Below are positions 16,261 through 23,821 of a stretch of DNA of 64,000 nucleotides, piece by piece; positions within the stretch are counted from its first letter, which is position 1, and each line of letters starts with the position of its first letter. The DNA is from Bacillota bacterium (GTDB lineage Bacteria; Bacillota; Clostridia; Oscillospirales; Acutalibacteraceae), in contig JAEWDK010000015.1 in assembly GCA_023390175.1 (NCBI GenBank), positions 124,001 to 188,000 of the forward strand, given 5' to 3'. Both the position numbers and the translations under genes were made by a program. Under the pieces are notes generated by a model. It saw nothing but the letters and a program-made list of their open reading frames with translations, was not told where the DNA came from and did not search any database.

Positions 16261-16971
16261 TTACCATTGCCGGCCGGGATCGTCCGCCATGGAATTGACC
16301 GTACCCTGGGGATAGAACACGGAGTAGTGGTCAAGCTTGGGGTCGGCCCCGCCTGTTTTGGAGATTGGGAATACCAGTAACAGCTTATAATCTTTGTTTA
16401 TAACGTATCCAATGATTTCTTCCTTATCGGATTTTACGTCATGATCCGGTTTCCCTAAAACAGATTTCACTGCGGAAAGGGTGATATTCTTTAGCTGGCT
16501 GTCAAACGACCTGACTTCGAACAACTGCGAGCCTTTGTTGAACCCGAATACGGCATTGTGTTTGGAATATGTAGAGTAGTTACCCTTTGCGGAAGCGATA
16601 TACTCGGTCTTATCCTCTTTTCCCCATTTGTCCTGTACATCCTCAATCACATTGGACTTGACCGCGAAATCACAATTGATTACTTTGCCGTCCTGAGCTA
16701 GTTTCTGCATATTCAGCAAAAGGGCCTTTTGTGCGTCGTTCTGCTGCGATGAGGATGCTGCCGAAGCCGGTTCGGAGCTTACCGCGGAAGAGTCCACGGC
16801 GGAAGATACTTCCGAGGCGGAAGAGGCTGCGGATGAAGCCGAGGAGGATTGCTGGCTGTTTACTGCTGATGAATTCGGGGATACATTCGGTTTGGAGCAG
16901 CCCGACAAAGAGCCGATTGCCAAAGCCAAAACCATACATGAAATGAATATTTTTTTTGATTGTAATGTCAT
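16261..16971 (-). CDS. YjgB family (DUF4309) lipoprotein
   Basis: A 236-aa surface lipoprotein. The signal peptide ends in LSGC with Cys25 as the lipidated residue. Residues about 30-80 are a low-complexity Ser/Ala/Val linker of the kind that tethers a domain above the wall. The C-terminal domain carries DUF4309 motifs: GKVINCDFAVKSNVIEDVQD, KWGKED, FGFNKGSQLFEVRSFD, LGKPDHDV and the terminal NSMADDPGRQW. The family includes Bacillus subtilis YjgB, of unknown function. It stands alone and convergent with tatD. Confidence 0.88.
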   Translation of the reverse strand: MTLQSKKIFISCMVLALAIGSLSGCSKPNVSPNSSAVNSQQSSSASSAASSASEVSSAVDSSAVSSEPASAASSSQQNDAQKALLLNMQKLAQDGKVINCDFAVKSNVIEDVQDKWGKEDKTEYIASAKGNYSTYSKHNAVFGFNKGSQLFEVRSFDSQLKNITLSAVKSVLGKPDHDVKSDKEEIIGYVINKDYKLLLVFPISKTGGADPKLDHYSVFYPQGTVNSMADDPGRQW

Positions 16972-17166
16972 AAATAAACCTCCTTAACGAATTCTCTTAC
17001 CAAAACAATGATTCAATGGAATCCCCTCCAAAGTGAACCGGTCGATTGTTTTCCTTTCCAAAATACCATACATATTGAAGTATCATCATATTACACCAGT
17101 AAGGAACAATTATCAAGTTTTGTATCAAAAATTTAACTATTGCAGCACTTTGCACCAAAGAAGAAA

Positions 17167-17199
17167 GCTGCCCCGAAATTCCGTGTAATTCGGGACAGC
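17167..17199 (-). terminator. spoIIE terminator
   Basis: On the minus strand GCTGTCCCGAA pairs with TTCGGGGCAGC (one G-T pair) around an 11-nt loop and is followed by TTTCTTCTTT. It lies 13 bp after the spoIIE stop. Confidence 0.75.
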
Positions 17200-17211
17200 C
17201 CTGTTATTTTT

Positions 17212-19536
17212 TTATTCCCGCCTTGCAATCTTCATTACCAGCGCGGTAATATCGTCGTCGTGGCCGTCGCTGCGGCGGGAGATTGCCTGTGCCACGATTT
17301 CTTCCGCAAGCTCCTGCGGTATTTGACCGCTCCAATTTTCCACAGTGTCGCAAACCCATTCGTCGCCGGAGGAAAGCGCACCGTCGGAAAGCAGAACAAC
17401 CAGGTCGCCCTCTTCCAGACTGTCGGAGGATTTTGTGAACCGGATATCATTTAAAATTCCGATTGGCAGGCTCGGCGCATCAACCTTGACCGCCCGCCCT
17501 GATTTGCGCAGGATGCTGATCGGCGCTCCCGCTTTCATAAATTCCGCGTTTCCGCTGAATAGGTCAAGTGCGGCCAGGTCAATGGTGGAAAGCGACTCAT
17601 CACCGGATTTGACAAGCAGCGCCGAATTTACGATTTTAAGCGCGGCGTCAAATCCAATGCCGGCCTGGATCATGCGGGACATAATCCCGCTGGCCATGGC
17701 GCCGTCCACGGCGGCGCGCCCGCCCGTACCCATGCCGTCGCTGATGATTGCAATTTGGCGGCCGTTGCCGTCGGAAAAGCTTTCCCAGCTGTCGCCGCAA
17801 AGCTGACCGTTGCCGCAGGCGTGCTGTGCACAGCCCGTCTGGACCCGGTAAAGGGGCAGCTCGCTCATTTGCAGCCGGCATTTTCCTTTTACCATACTGA
17901 TACAGGGCTGCTGGAATACCCTGCCGCACGCACGTGAAATTTCATTGGTCAGTTCCGCTTTATTTAGGCGAACCCCCTCAATCGGAGCGGCGACAATTTC
18001 AATGGACATGCGGTCGAACCGGTCGGTGCGGCAGCTTACGTCAATTGTCATGACGCCCGCGCTGCGCAGAACCTCGCTGACCTTTTGCGCGGAAGCAAAA
18101 TCAAAGCGCTCAAAAAGTTCAAGCTCCCCCGCCATGTCCTCCAGCATATTACTGGTTGTAATAAACTGGTCGGCCACCACGCTTCTGACTTGCTGCGCGC
18201 GGCTCTCCGCCGCATCCCGAATCATAAACTCATTATAATTGCTGTTTACAGAATCAATCATAACCCCCAAACGGCTGCAGTGGGTCGCAAACTGCTGATT
18301 AAAATCGCCGCGCTCCACACTGCCCTTTTTCCGCAGGCTTTCTGTCAGATCGTTAAAGGCGTTCATGCTCTCGTTATAATTCCGTTCCCAGCAATACACC
18401 TTGAGCCCGCAGTTGCAGCAAACTTCATCAATCGTTTTTTTATAAACGCCGTTGATATCCGGTGCACAGGCGGCGGACAGCTTCTTTGAAACATCCTCAA
18501 CCGTTTCGGACACACTGCCAAGCGCCTTGGCCGCGTAGTCCAGCTTCATAATCACCGAGCGGCGCAGGCCGTCGGCACGGGTCGTGTCGTCCGTGCGTGA
18601 AAACATGCCGATTAACGGGTTGCCAAGATGCGCGGGCAGTACCATATAGAAAATTGTGGCGGCCATTACTTCATAAAGGCCGTTGATGACTGCTGTCTGG
18701 TTACCGACCTGCAGGGATGCGACCGCGTTGGAAAGAATAAATGCCGCGACCGACGCCAGCCGCCCCATGGGGGAAAACACACCCGCCATCATTCCGCCCA
18801 GGGCGTACGCCCCTGAAAGATAATTCAGGCCGGTGGTGGAAAGGCTGAATACAATCCCGGCCGCAATGCCGGAAACGCTCCCGCCGGAAACCCCGCCGTA
18901 GCGCGCGGCAAACAGAATCGCAATAATTGCAAGCACACGGCCAAGCGAAACCGGCCCAATGCTCAAGTCGGAAAGGGACAGCAGCAGCACCCCGGCCGCC
19001 AGAGCTGTACAGGCAATTTCCTGCGCGCTCATGTCGCCTATTTTCTTGCTGGATTCCACCAGTACGGACGCCCGCGCGAAAAAATACGCGACCCCCGCCG
19101 CCAGCAGGGATTCCGCCACATACATCGCTACCGTAACAGAGCCGGAACCGTTGACAAAAACAATTGCCATCCCGGTTGCCATGACCGGCAAAAAAGCCGT
19201 TACCGGCGCGAAGGCCGGATGCATCCTGATTTTGATCAGATCGTTAAGCGTCCACCGGATTGCCGCCGCCGCCAAAACCCCCGCAATATAATGCACGGGT
19301 ACTGTTGCCGCAGAAGGCAGTAAATAGCCGGCCACGCTTCCCAACACAACGCTCCACAGCGCGGAGTAGGGCAGTGCCGCCACCGCAGCCACGCCAAAGG
19401 GCGCATATTTTCCGAACACAAGCCCGCGGGCGCACAGCAGCCCGATCGTTACATAAACAAGCTGCCTGGCCACAACTTTTGCAGGAGCCGCAGCGACTTC
19501 CACAAAGCTGACGCGCTCCGTTTTTGCTTTTATCAT
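17212..19536 (-). CDS. spoIIE: Stage II sporulation protein E, PP2C-type phosphatase
   Basis: A 774-aa protein with the full SpoIIE layout: about ten membrane helices in residues 20-320, a central FtsZ-interacting/regulatory region, and a C-terminal PP2C phosphatase (about 570-774) with IISDGMGTGGRAAVDGAMAS and LLSDGALSSGDEW. SpoIIE sits at the polar septum and dephosphorylates SpoIIAA, activating sigma-F in the forespore. I choose ATG 19536 because GGAAGTG precedes it; an in-frame ATG at 19554 has no ribosome site. Its promoter has a 21-bp spacer as in Spo0A-activated genes. No tilS or ftsH gene adjoins it. Confidence 0.95.
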   Translation of the reverse strand: MIKAKTERVSFVEVAAAPAKVVARQLVYVTIGLLCARGLVFGKYAPFGVAAVAALPYSALWSVVLGSVAGYLLPSAATVPVHYIAGVLAAAAIRWTLNDLIKIRMHPAFAPVTAFLPVMATGMAIVFVNGSGSVTVAMYVAESLLAAGVAYFFARASVLVESSKKIGDMSAQEIACTALAAGVLLLSLSDLSIGPVSLGRVLAIIAILFAARYGGVSGGSVSGIAAGIVFSLSTTGLNYLSGAYALGGMMAGVFSPMGRLASVAAFILSNAVASLQVGNQTAVINGLYEVMAATIFYMVLPAHLGNPLIGMFSRTDDTTRADGLRRSVIMKLDYAAKALGSVSETVEDVSKKLSAACAPDINGVYKKTIDEVCCNCGLKVYCWERNYNESMNAFNDLTESLRKKGSVERGDFNQQFATHCSRLGVMIDSVNSNYNEFMIRDAAESRAQQVRSVVADQFITTSNMLEDMAGELELFERFDFASAQKVSEVLRSAGVMTIDVSCRTDRFDRMSIEIVAAPIEGVRLNKAELTNEISRACGRVFQQPCISMVKGKCRLQMSELPLYRVQTGCAQHACGNGQLCGDSWESFSDGNGRQIAIISDGMGTGGRAAVDGAMASGIMSRMIQAGIGFDAALKIVNSALLVKSGDESLSTIDLAALDLFSGNAEFMKAGAPISILRKSGRAVKVDAPSLPIGILNDIRFTKSSDSLEEGDLVVLLSDGALSSGDEWVCDTVENWSGQIPQELAEEIVAQAISRRSDGHDDDITALVMKIARRE

Positions 19537-19588
19537 TCGATCACTTCCATACATTATTTGGTAACTTGTCCATTTTTTGCTAAAAATA

Positions 19589-19621
19589 ATTATACTATAT
19601 GTATATGTACAGTGTTGTCAT
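19589..19621 (-). promoter_or_regulatory. Spo0A-type spoIIE promoter with 21-bp spacer
   Basis: On the minus strand ATGACA (19621-19616) and TATAAT (19594-19589) are separated by 21 bp. A near-consensus sigma-A -35 box held too far from -10 is the known hallmark of the spoIIG and spoIIE promoters, which need Spo0A. TATGACA, overlapping the -35, is a 5/7 match to a reversed 0A box (TTCGACA). Confidence 0.65.
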
Positions 19622-19758
19622 AACGTGCTGTAATATTTTGGCGGTTTCAATCGGATTATAGATATTTTTTTAATTTGCAAGGTTTTTTCTAGTCACGCGC
19701 GGCTATCTGTGGTAAAATAATCATATTATTATGAAATTATAATCTAGAAGGTGGTAGA

Positions 19759-20946
19759 ATGGATTATTCCTTTTCCGACCGTGTGCTGACGCTGAAGCCG
19801 TCTGCAATCAGAGAAATCTTTAAATATGCGGCTGACCCGAGCGTAATTTCACTTTCCGCCGGGAACCCCGCGCCGGAGGCTTTCCCCGCAAAAGAGATTG
19901 CCGAGATTTCCGCAAATCTGTTTTCAGAACGCCCGGTTGATGTGCTCCAGTATAATATTACGGAGGGTTATACCCCCTTGCGCAGCCAACTGGCCCAATA
20001 TATGAAAGAAAAGCACAACGTCGGCCGCGAATTCGACCAGGTTCTGATTACCAGCGGCGCACAGCAGGTAATGGATTTGGCCACAAAATCCCTTTGCAAC
20101 GAAGGGGAGGTTGTTATTTGTGAAGCGCCAAGTTTTATCGGCTCGTTAAATACGTTCCGTTCGTACAACGCGCGTCTGCGCGGCATCCCGATGGAGCTCG
20201 ACGGAATGAATATGGCGGAACTGGAAAAAGCGCTTCAGGAAGAAACGCGCGTCAAATTCATTTACACCATTCCGAATTTTCAAAATCCGGCGGGAATCAC
20301 CATGAGCATGGAAAAACGCAAAAAGCTTTACTCGCTTGCGAAGCAGTACGGTGTTCTGATTCTTGAAGACAATCCCTACGGCGATTTACGCTTTCAGGGG
20401 GAACATATCGAGGCCATCAAATCGTTTGACGAGGACGGCATCGTGATTTACGCGGGGAGCTTTTCGAAAGTAATTTCCCCCGGTATGCGCGTCGGTTATG
20501 CGATTGCTCCGCAGCCGCTGCTGCAGAAGATGATTGTCTGCAAGCAGGGTGAGGATGTGCACACCAACATTTGGGCCCAGCTGGTTTGCAGTGATTTTCT
20601 TGCACACTATGATTTTGACGCGCATTTGGAGCGGCTGCGCGCGGTGTACCGCAAAAAGTCCTCCGTAGCCATCCGTGCGATTGAGCAGTATTTTCCTTCT
20701 TCTATCACATACAACCCGATTGAAGGCGGTCTTTTCATTTGGTGCACGCTGCCCGACGGCGTTGATATGCAGGATTTTTGCAAGCAGGCAGTCCTGCGCA
20801 AGGTGTGTGTCGTGCCGGGCAATGCATTTTTAACCAACGAAAGCGACCCGTGCCAGTCATTCCGCATCAATTTTTCCACCCCGACGGACGAGCAGCTGGT
20901 AAAGGGAATTCAAATTCTTGGGGATTTGGCAAAGGAAATCATATAA
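19759..20946 (+). CDS. PLP-dependent aminotransferase class I/II
   Basis: A 395-aa fold-type I aminotransferase without the GntR domain of MocR regulators. Motifs: VISLSAGNPAPEAFP, TSGAQQVMDLATKSLC, the FIYTIPNFQNPAGITMS substrate segment, ILEDNPYGDLRF, the Schiff-base lysine in YAGSFSKVISPGMRVGY, and SFRINFSTP with the carboxylate-binding Arg. It resembles alpha-aminoadipate/LysN-type or multi-substrate aminotransferases, but the amino acid used cannot be fixed from sequence. GAAGGTGG precedes the ATG. It lies 86 bp upstream of trpS on the same strand and may be co-transcribed. Confidence 0.88.
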   Translation: MDYSFSDRVLTLKPSAIREIFKYAADPSVISLSAGNPAPEAFPAKEIAEISANLFSERPVDVLQYNITEGYTPLRSQLAQYMKEKHNVGREFDQVLITSGAQQVMDLATKSLCNEGEVVICEAPSFIGSLNTFRSYNARLRGIPMELDGMNMAELEKALQEETRVKFIYTIPNFQNPAGITMSMEKRKKLYSLAKQYGVLILEDNPYGDLRFQGEHIEAIKSFDEDGIVIYAGSFSKVISPGMRVGYAIAPQPLLQKMIVCKQGEDVHTNIWAQLVCSDFLAHYDFDAHLERLRAVYRKKSSVAIRAIEQYFPSSITYNPIEGGLFIWCTLPDGVDMQDFCKQAVLRKVCVVPGNAFLTNESDPCQSFRINFSTPTDEQLVKGIQILGDLAKEII

Positions 20947-21032
20947 TATCATTACTCTTCTATAATAATGGAATTATGTTCCATTTATCTGGGTAAAATT
21001 GATTTGAGTAATATCAATGGAGGCATTCAAAC

Positions 21033-22049
21033 ATGGAATCAGAAAATACAGAGCGCAAAAAAGTAATCTTCAGTGCCATCCAGCCAAGCGGCACTATTAC
21101 GCTGGGCAATTATCTGGGGGCTTTGAAAAATTGGATCAGTTTACAGGACGAGTACAGCTGCATTTACGCGCTGGCTGATCTTCACACCATTACCGTCCGC
21201 CAGGATCCGGCGAAATTCCGCCATAATGCACTGGAAGCATACGCGCTTTTGCTCGCCTGCGGCATCGATATTGAAAAGAGCCCGTTCTTTATTCAGAGCC
21301 AGGTATGCACCCATGCCCAGCTTGCATGGATTTTGAACTGCTATACGCAGTTCGGCGAGCTGCAGCGTATGACACAGTTTAAGGATAAATCCGCAAAGCA
21401 TGCGGACAATGTAAACGCCGGGCTGTTTACCTACCCAAGCCTGATGGCCGCGGACATTCTGCTGTATCAGGCGGACATGGTACCCGTCGGCGCCGACCAA
21501 AAACAGCACCTGGAGCTTGCCCGCAATGTTGCGGAGCGTTTCAACGGGATTTACAGCCCGACCTTTACCGTGCCGGACGCGTATATTCCAAAGCAGGGCG
21601 CGCGTATCATGTCTTTGCAGGAACCCGCGAAAAAGATGAGCAAGTCCGACGAAAACGTAAACGGCTACGTTGCCGTACTGGATAAGCCGGACGACATCAT
21701 GCGTAAATTCAAGCGTGCCGTTACCGACAGCGACGCCTGTGTGCGCCGTGCGGAAGGCAAGGACGGGGTCAACAACCTGATGGGCATTTACTCCTGCGTG
21801 ACCGGCCTGACGGATGAACAAATTGAAAAAGAGTTTGAAGGCAAGGGCTACGGCGACTTCAAGGCCGCTGTGGGTGAAGCCGTTATCGAGCACCTGCGCC
21901 CGATTCAGGAACGCTACGCCGATTTTATAAAGAATAAGGACTTTTTGGAAAAGTGCTACACCGAAAGCGCACAAAAGGCACTGGAAATTTCTTCCCGCAC
22001 ACTGAACAAGGTTATGAAGAAAGTGGGCTTTATTCCCAAAGCGTTCTGA
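21033..22049 (+). CDS. trpS: Tryptophanyl-tRNA synthetase
   Basis: A 338-aa class I synthetase of standard bacterial length. It contains the HIGH-type signature QPSGTITLGNYLGALKNW, the tryptophan pocket around YQADMVPVGADQKQHLELARN, and the KMSKS loop in PAKKMSKSDENVNGY. It charges tRNA-Trp in the cytoplasm. GGAGGC precedes the ATG. The 86-bp upstream gap is too short for a T-box leader and none is visible. A small hairpin AATGGAA/TTCCATT lies at 20967-20985. A terminator follows the gene. Confidence 0.97.
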   Translation: MESENTERKKVIFSAIQPSGTITLGNYLGALKNWISLQDEYSCIYALADLHTITVRQDPAKFRHNALEAYALLLACGIDIEKSPFFIQSQVCTHAQLAWILNCYTQFGELQRMTQFKDKSAKHADNVNAGLFTYPSLMAADILLYQADMVPVGADQKQHLELARNVAERFNGIYSPTFTVPDAYIPKQGARIMSLQEPAKKMSKSDENVNGYVAVLDKPDDIMRKFKRAVTDSDACVRRAEGKDGVNNLMGIYSCVTGLTDEQIEKEFEGKGYGDFKAAVGEAVIEHLRPIQERYADFIKNKDFLEKCYTESAQKALEISSRTLNKVMKKVGFIPKAF

Positions 22050-22067
22050 TTTTTTCACCGGTCGGAC

Positions 22068-22096
22068 GGGAACAGCTCCAAACAGGGGCTGTTCCC
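22068..22096 (+). terminator. trpS terminator
   Basis: Nine-bp perfect stem GGGAACAGC/GCTGTTCCC, 11-nt loop, followed by GTTCTTATTTT. Confidence 0.8.
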
Positions 22097-22199
22097 GTTC
22101 TTATTTTGCGGTAGATTTCAATCTTAATTTGTGATATGATTCAGCAAGCGGGAATTGATAAAGTCAATTGCGGCATTGGCTTGGAAAGGCAGTGAAAAC

Positions 22200-23720
22200 G
22201 TGCGGAGCGAGAATTCCATTAAAAATATTGTTGTGAATATCGGCAGCCAGCTTTTCAGCATTTTACTGAGCTTTCTTTGCAGGACTGTTTTTATTTGGAC
22301 ACTTGGAGAAGCTTACCTTGGCGTGAGCGGTTTGTTCAGCAACATTCTTTCCATTCTGTCCCTTGCGGAGCTGGGCGTTGGAACTGCCATTACTTTCAGC
22401 ATGTATCAGCCCCTTGCGCGAAACGACCGTAAAAAAATCGGCGCTTTAATGGGGCTTTATAAAAAGTCCTATCATATCATCGGGGGTATCGTCGCCGTAG
22501 CCGGGCTTGCCTTTGCCCCGTTCTACCGCTTTTTTATCAGCAATCCGCCCGACATCCCAAATCTGACGCTGATTTATCTGCTGTATGTTTTTAACACGGT
22601 CATTACTTATTTTCTCTCATACAAACAAACCATTATTAACGCAGATCAAAAGAATTACATCACCGTACTGTATCAGTACGGATTCAGTATTGTTCAGAAT
22701 GTGGTTCAGATTGTAATCCTGTTTCAAACAAAAAACTTCATCCTCTATTTAGGCGTACAGATTCTGTTCAGCTTTTTTACTAATTTCTTTCTGGCGAAAA
22801 AGGCCGACAAAATGTACCCCTATATGAAGAAATATGAAAAAGAAACGCTCAGCAAGGAAGATAAGCTCCCCATTCTGAACAATGTGAAGGCAATGTTCAT
22901 GCACCGCATCGGCGGCGCGGTTGTGAACGGAACCGACAATATTCTGATTTCCAAATTTTTCGGTCTGGCAAGCGTTGGTATTTACTCCAATTATTTTTTG
23001 ATTACAAATACGCTCAACGGGCTTACCTCACAGATTTTCAACGGAATTACAGCCAGCGTCGGCAACCTTGGCGCGGTGGAAAACAACGAAAAGTCCTACG
23101 ACATTTATCTTTCGATTCATTTTGCGGGGTTTTGGATTTTCAGTTTTTGCTCGATCTCCCTTTTTTGCCTGTTCAACCCGTTTATCCTGCTGTGGACGGG
23201 CAGGAACCTGCTTCTTGCCGTTCCGATTGTATTTTTAATCGTCCTGAATTTTTATGTTACCGGAATGCGGCAGGCGACCCTGACGTTTAAAAACGCATTC
23301 GGGCTGTTTTGGTACGACAGGTACAAGGCGCTTGCGGAAGCGGCGGTGAACCTGGCTACGTCCATTATTTTAGCACAGCATTTGGGAATTGCGGGGATTT
23401 TCCTCGGGACCTTTATCAGCATGATGACAATCAGCTTTTGGGTTGAACCGCTGGTTCTGTTCCGCCACGGCTTTCATCGCTCCGTGGTGCCCTACTTTAC
23501 CCGGTATGCCTTTTACGCCGTGCTCGCTTTTGCGGCGGGCTTTCTCACCTGGTACTGCTGCTCCCTGACGGGCGCTCATTCATTCCAAAGCTTCGTGATG
23601 AAATGCATAATCTGCCTGGTGGTTCCGAACACATTATTCCTGCTTGTCTTTTACAAGTCAAAAGAATTTCAATATTTAAAGAATTTTATCCGGCTGCCCG
23701 CATTCCGAAAGAAGAAATAG
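22200..23720 (+). CDS. Polysaccharide/oligosaccharide flippase (Wzx-like, MVF superfamily)
   Basis: A 506-aa protein with about 12-14 membrane helices and short charged loops. The N-terminus NIVVNIGSQLFSILLSFLCR, then LGEAYLGVSGLFSNILSILS and LAELGVGTAITFSMYQPLAR, is typical of Wzx/PST-type lipid-linked oligosaccharide flippases of cell-wall polymer pathways. I choose the GTG start at 22200 because GGAAAGG lies ten bases upstream; a TTG at 22155 in frame has no such site. No glycosyltransferases adjoin it, so the polymer it exports cannot be named. Confidence 0.85.
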   Translation: MRSENSIKNIVVNIGSQLFSILLSFLCRTVFIWTLGEAYLGVSGLFSNILSILSLAELGVGTAITFSMYQPLARNDRKKIGALMGLYKKSYHIIGGIVAVAGLAFAPFYRFFISNPPDIPNLTLIYLLYVFNTVITYFLSYKQTIINADQKNYITVLYQYGFSIVQNVVQIVILFQTKNFILYLGVQILFSFFTNFFLAKKADKMYPYMKKYEKETLSKEDKLPILNNVKAMFMHRIGGAVVNGTDNILISKFFGLASVGIYSNYFLITNTLNGLTSQIFNGITASVGNLGAVENNEKSYDIYLSIHFAGFWIFSFCSISLFCLFNPFILLWTGRNLLLAVPIVFLIVLNFYVTGMRQATLTFKNAFGLFWYDRYKALAEAAVNLATSIILAQHLGIAGIFLGTFISMMTISFWVEPLVLFRHGFHRSVVPYFTRYAFYAVLAFAAGFLTWYCCSLTGAHSFQSFVMKCIICLVVPNTLFLLVFYKSKEFQYLKNFIRLPAFRKKK

Positions 23721-23742
23721 CCAAAGCTCCTGTTACAGAAAT

Positions 23743-23797
23743 AAAAAGCTTCAGATTCCGGAGCGCGCTGCGCCAAACGGATTCTGAAGCTTTTTTT
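23743..23797. terminator. Terminator between convergent flippase and FtsA-like genes
   Basis: AAAAAGCTTCAGATTCCG pairs with CGGATTCTGAAGCTTTTT (one mismatch) around a 17-nt loop and ends in TTTTTTT. The A-run on the other side lets it serve the minus strand too. Confidence 0.8.
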
Positions 23798-23821
23798 AAT
23801 TCAGGTAAATCCTCTGTGCGG

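Noticed and set aside
18927..19511. Overlapping plus-strand frames of 69-110 codons opposite spoIIE
   Set aside because: All are antisense to the membrane domain of SpoIIE, lack ribosome sites and have shadow-type composition.
20947..21032. Possible tryptophan T-box before trpS
   Set aside because: The gap is only 86 bp and shows a single short hairpin, too small for a T-box leader.
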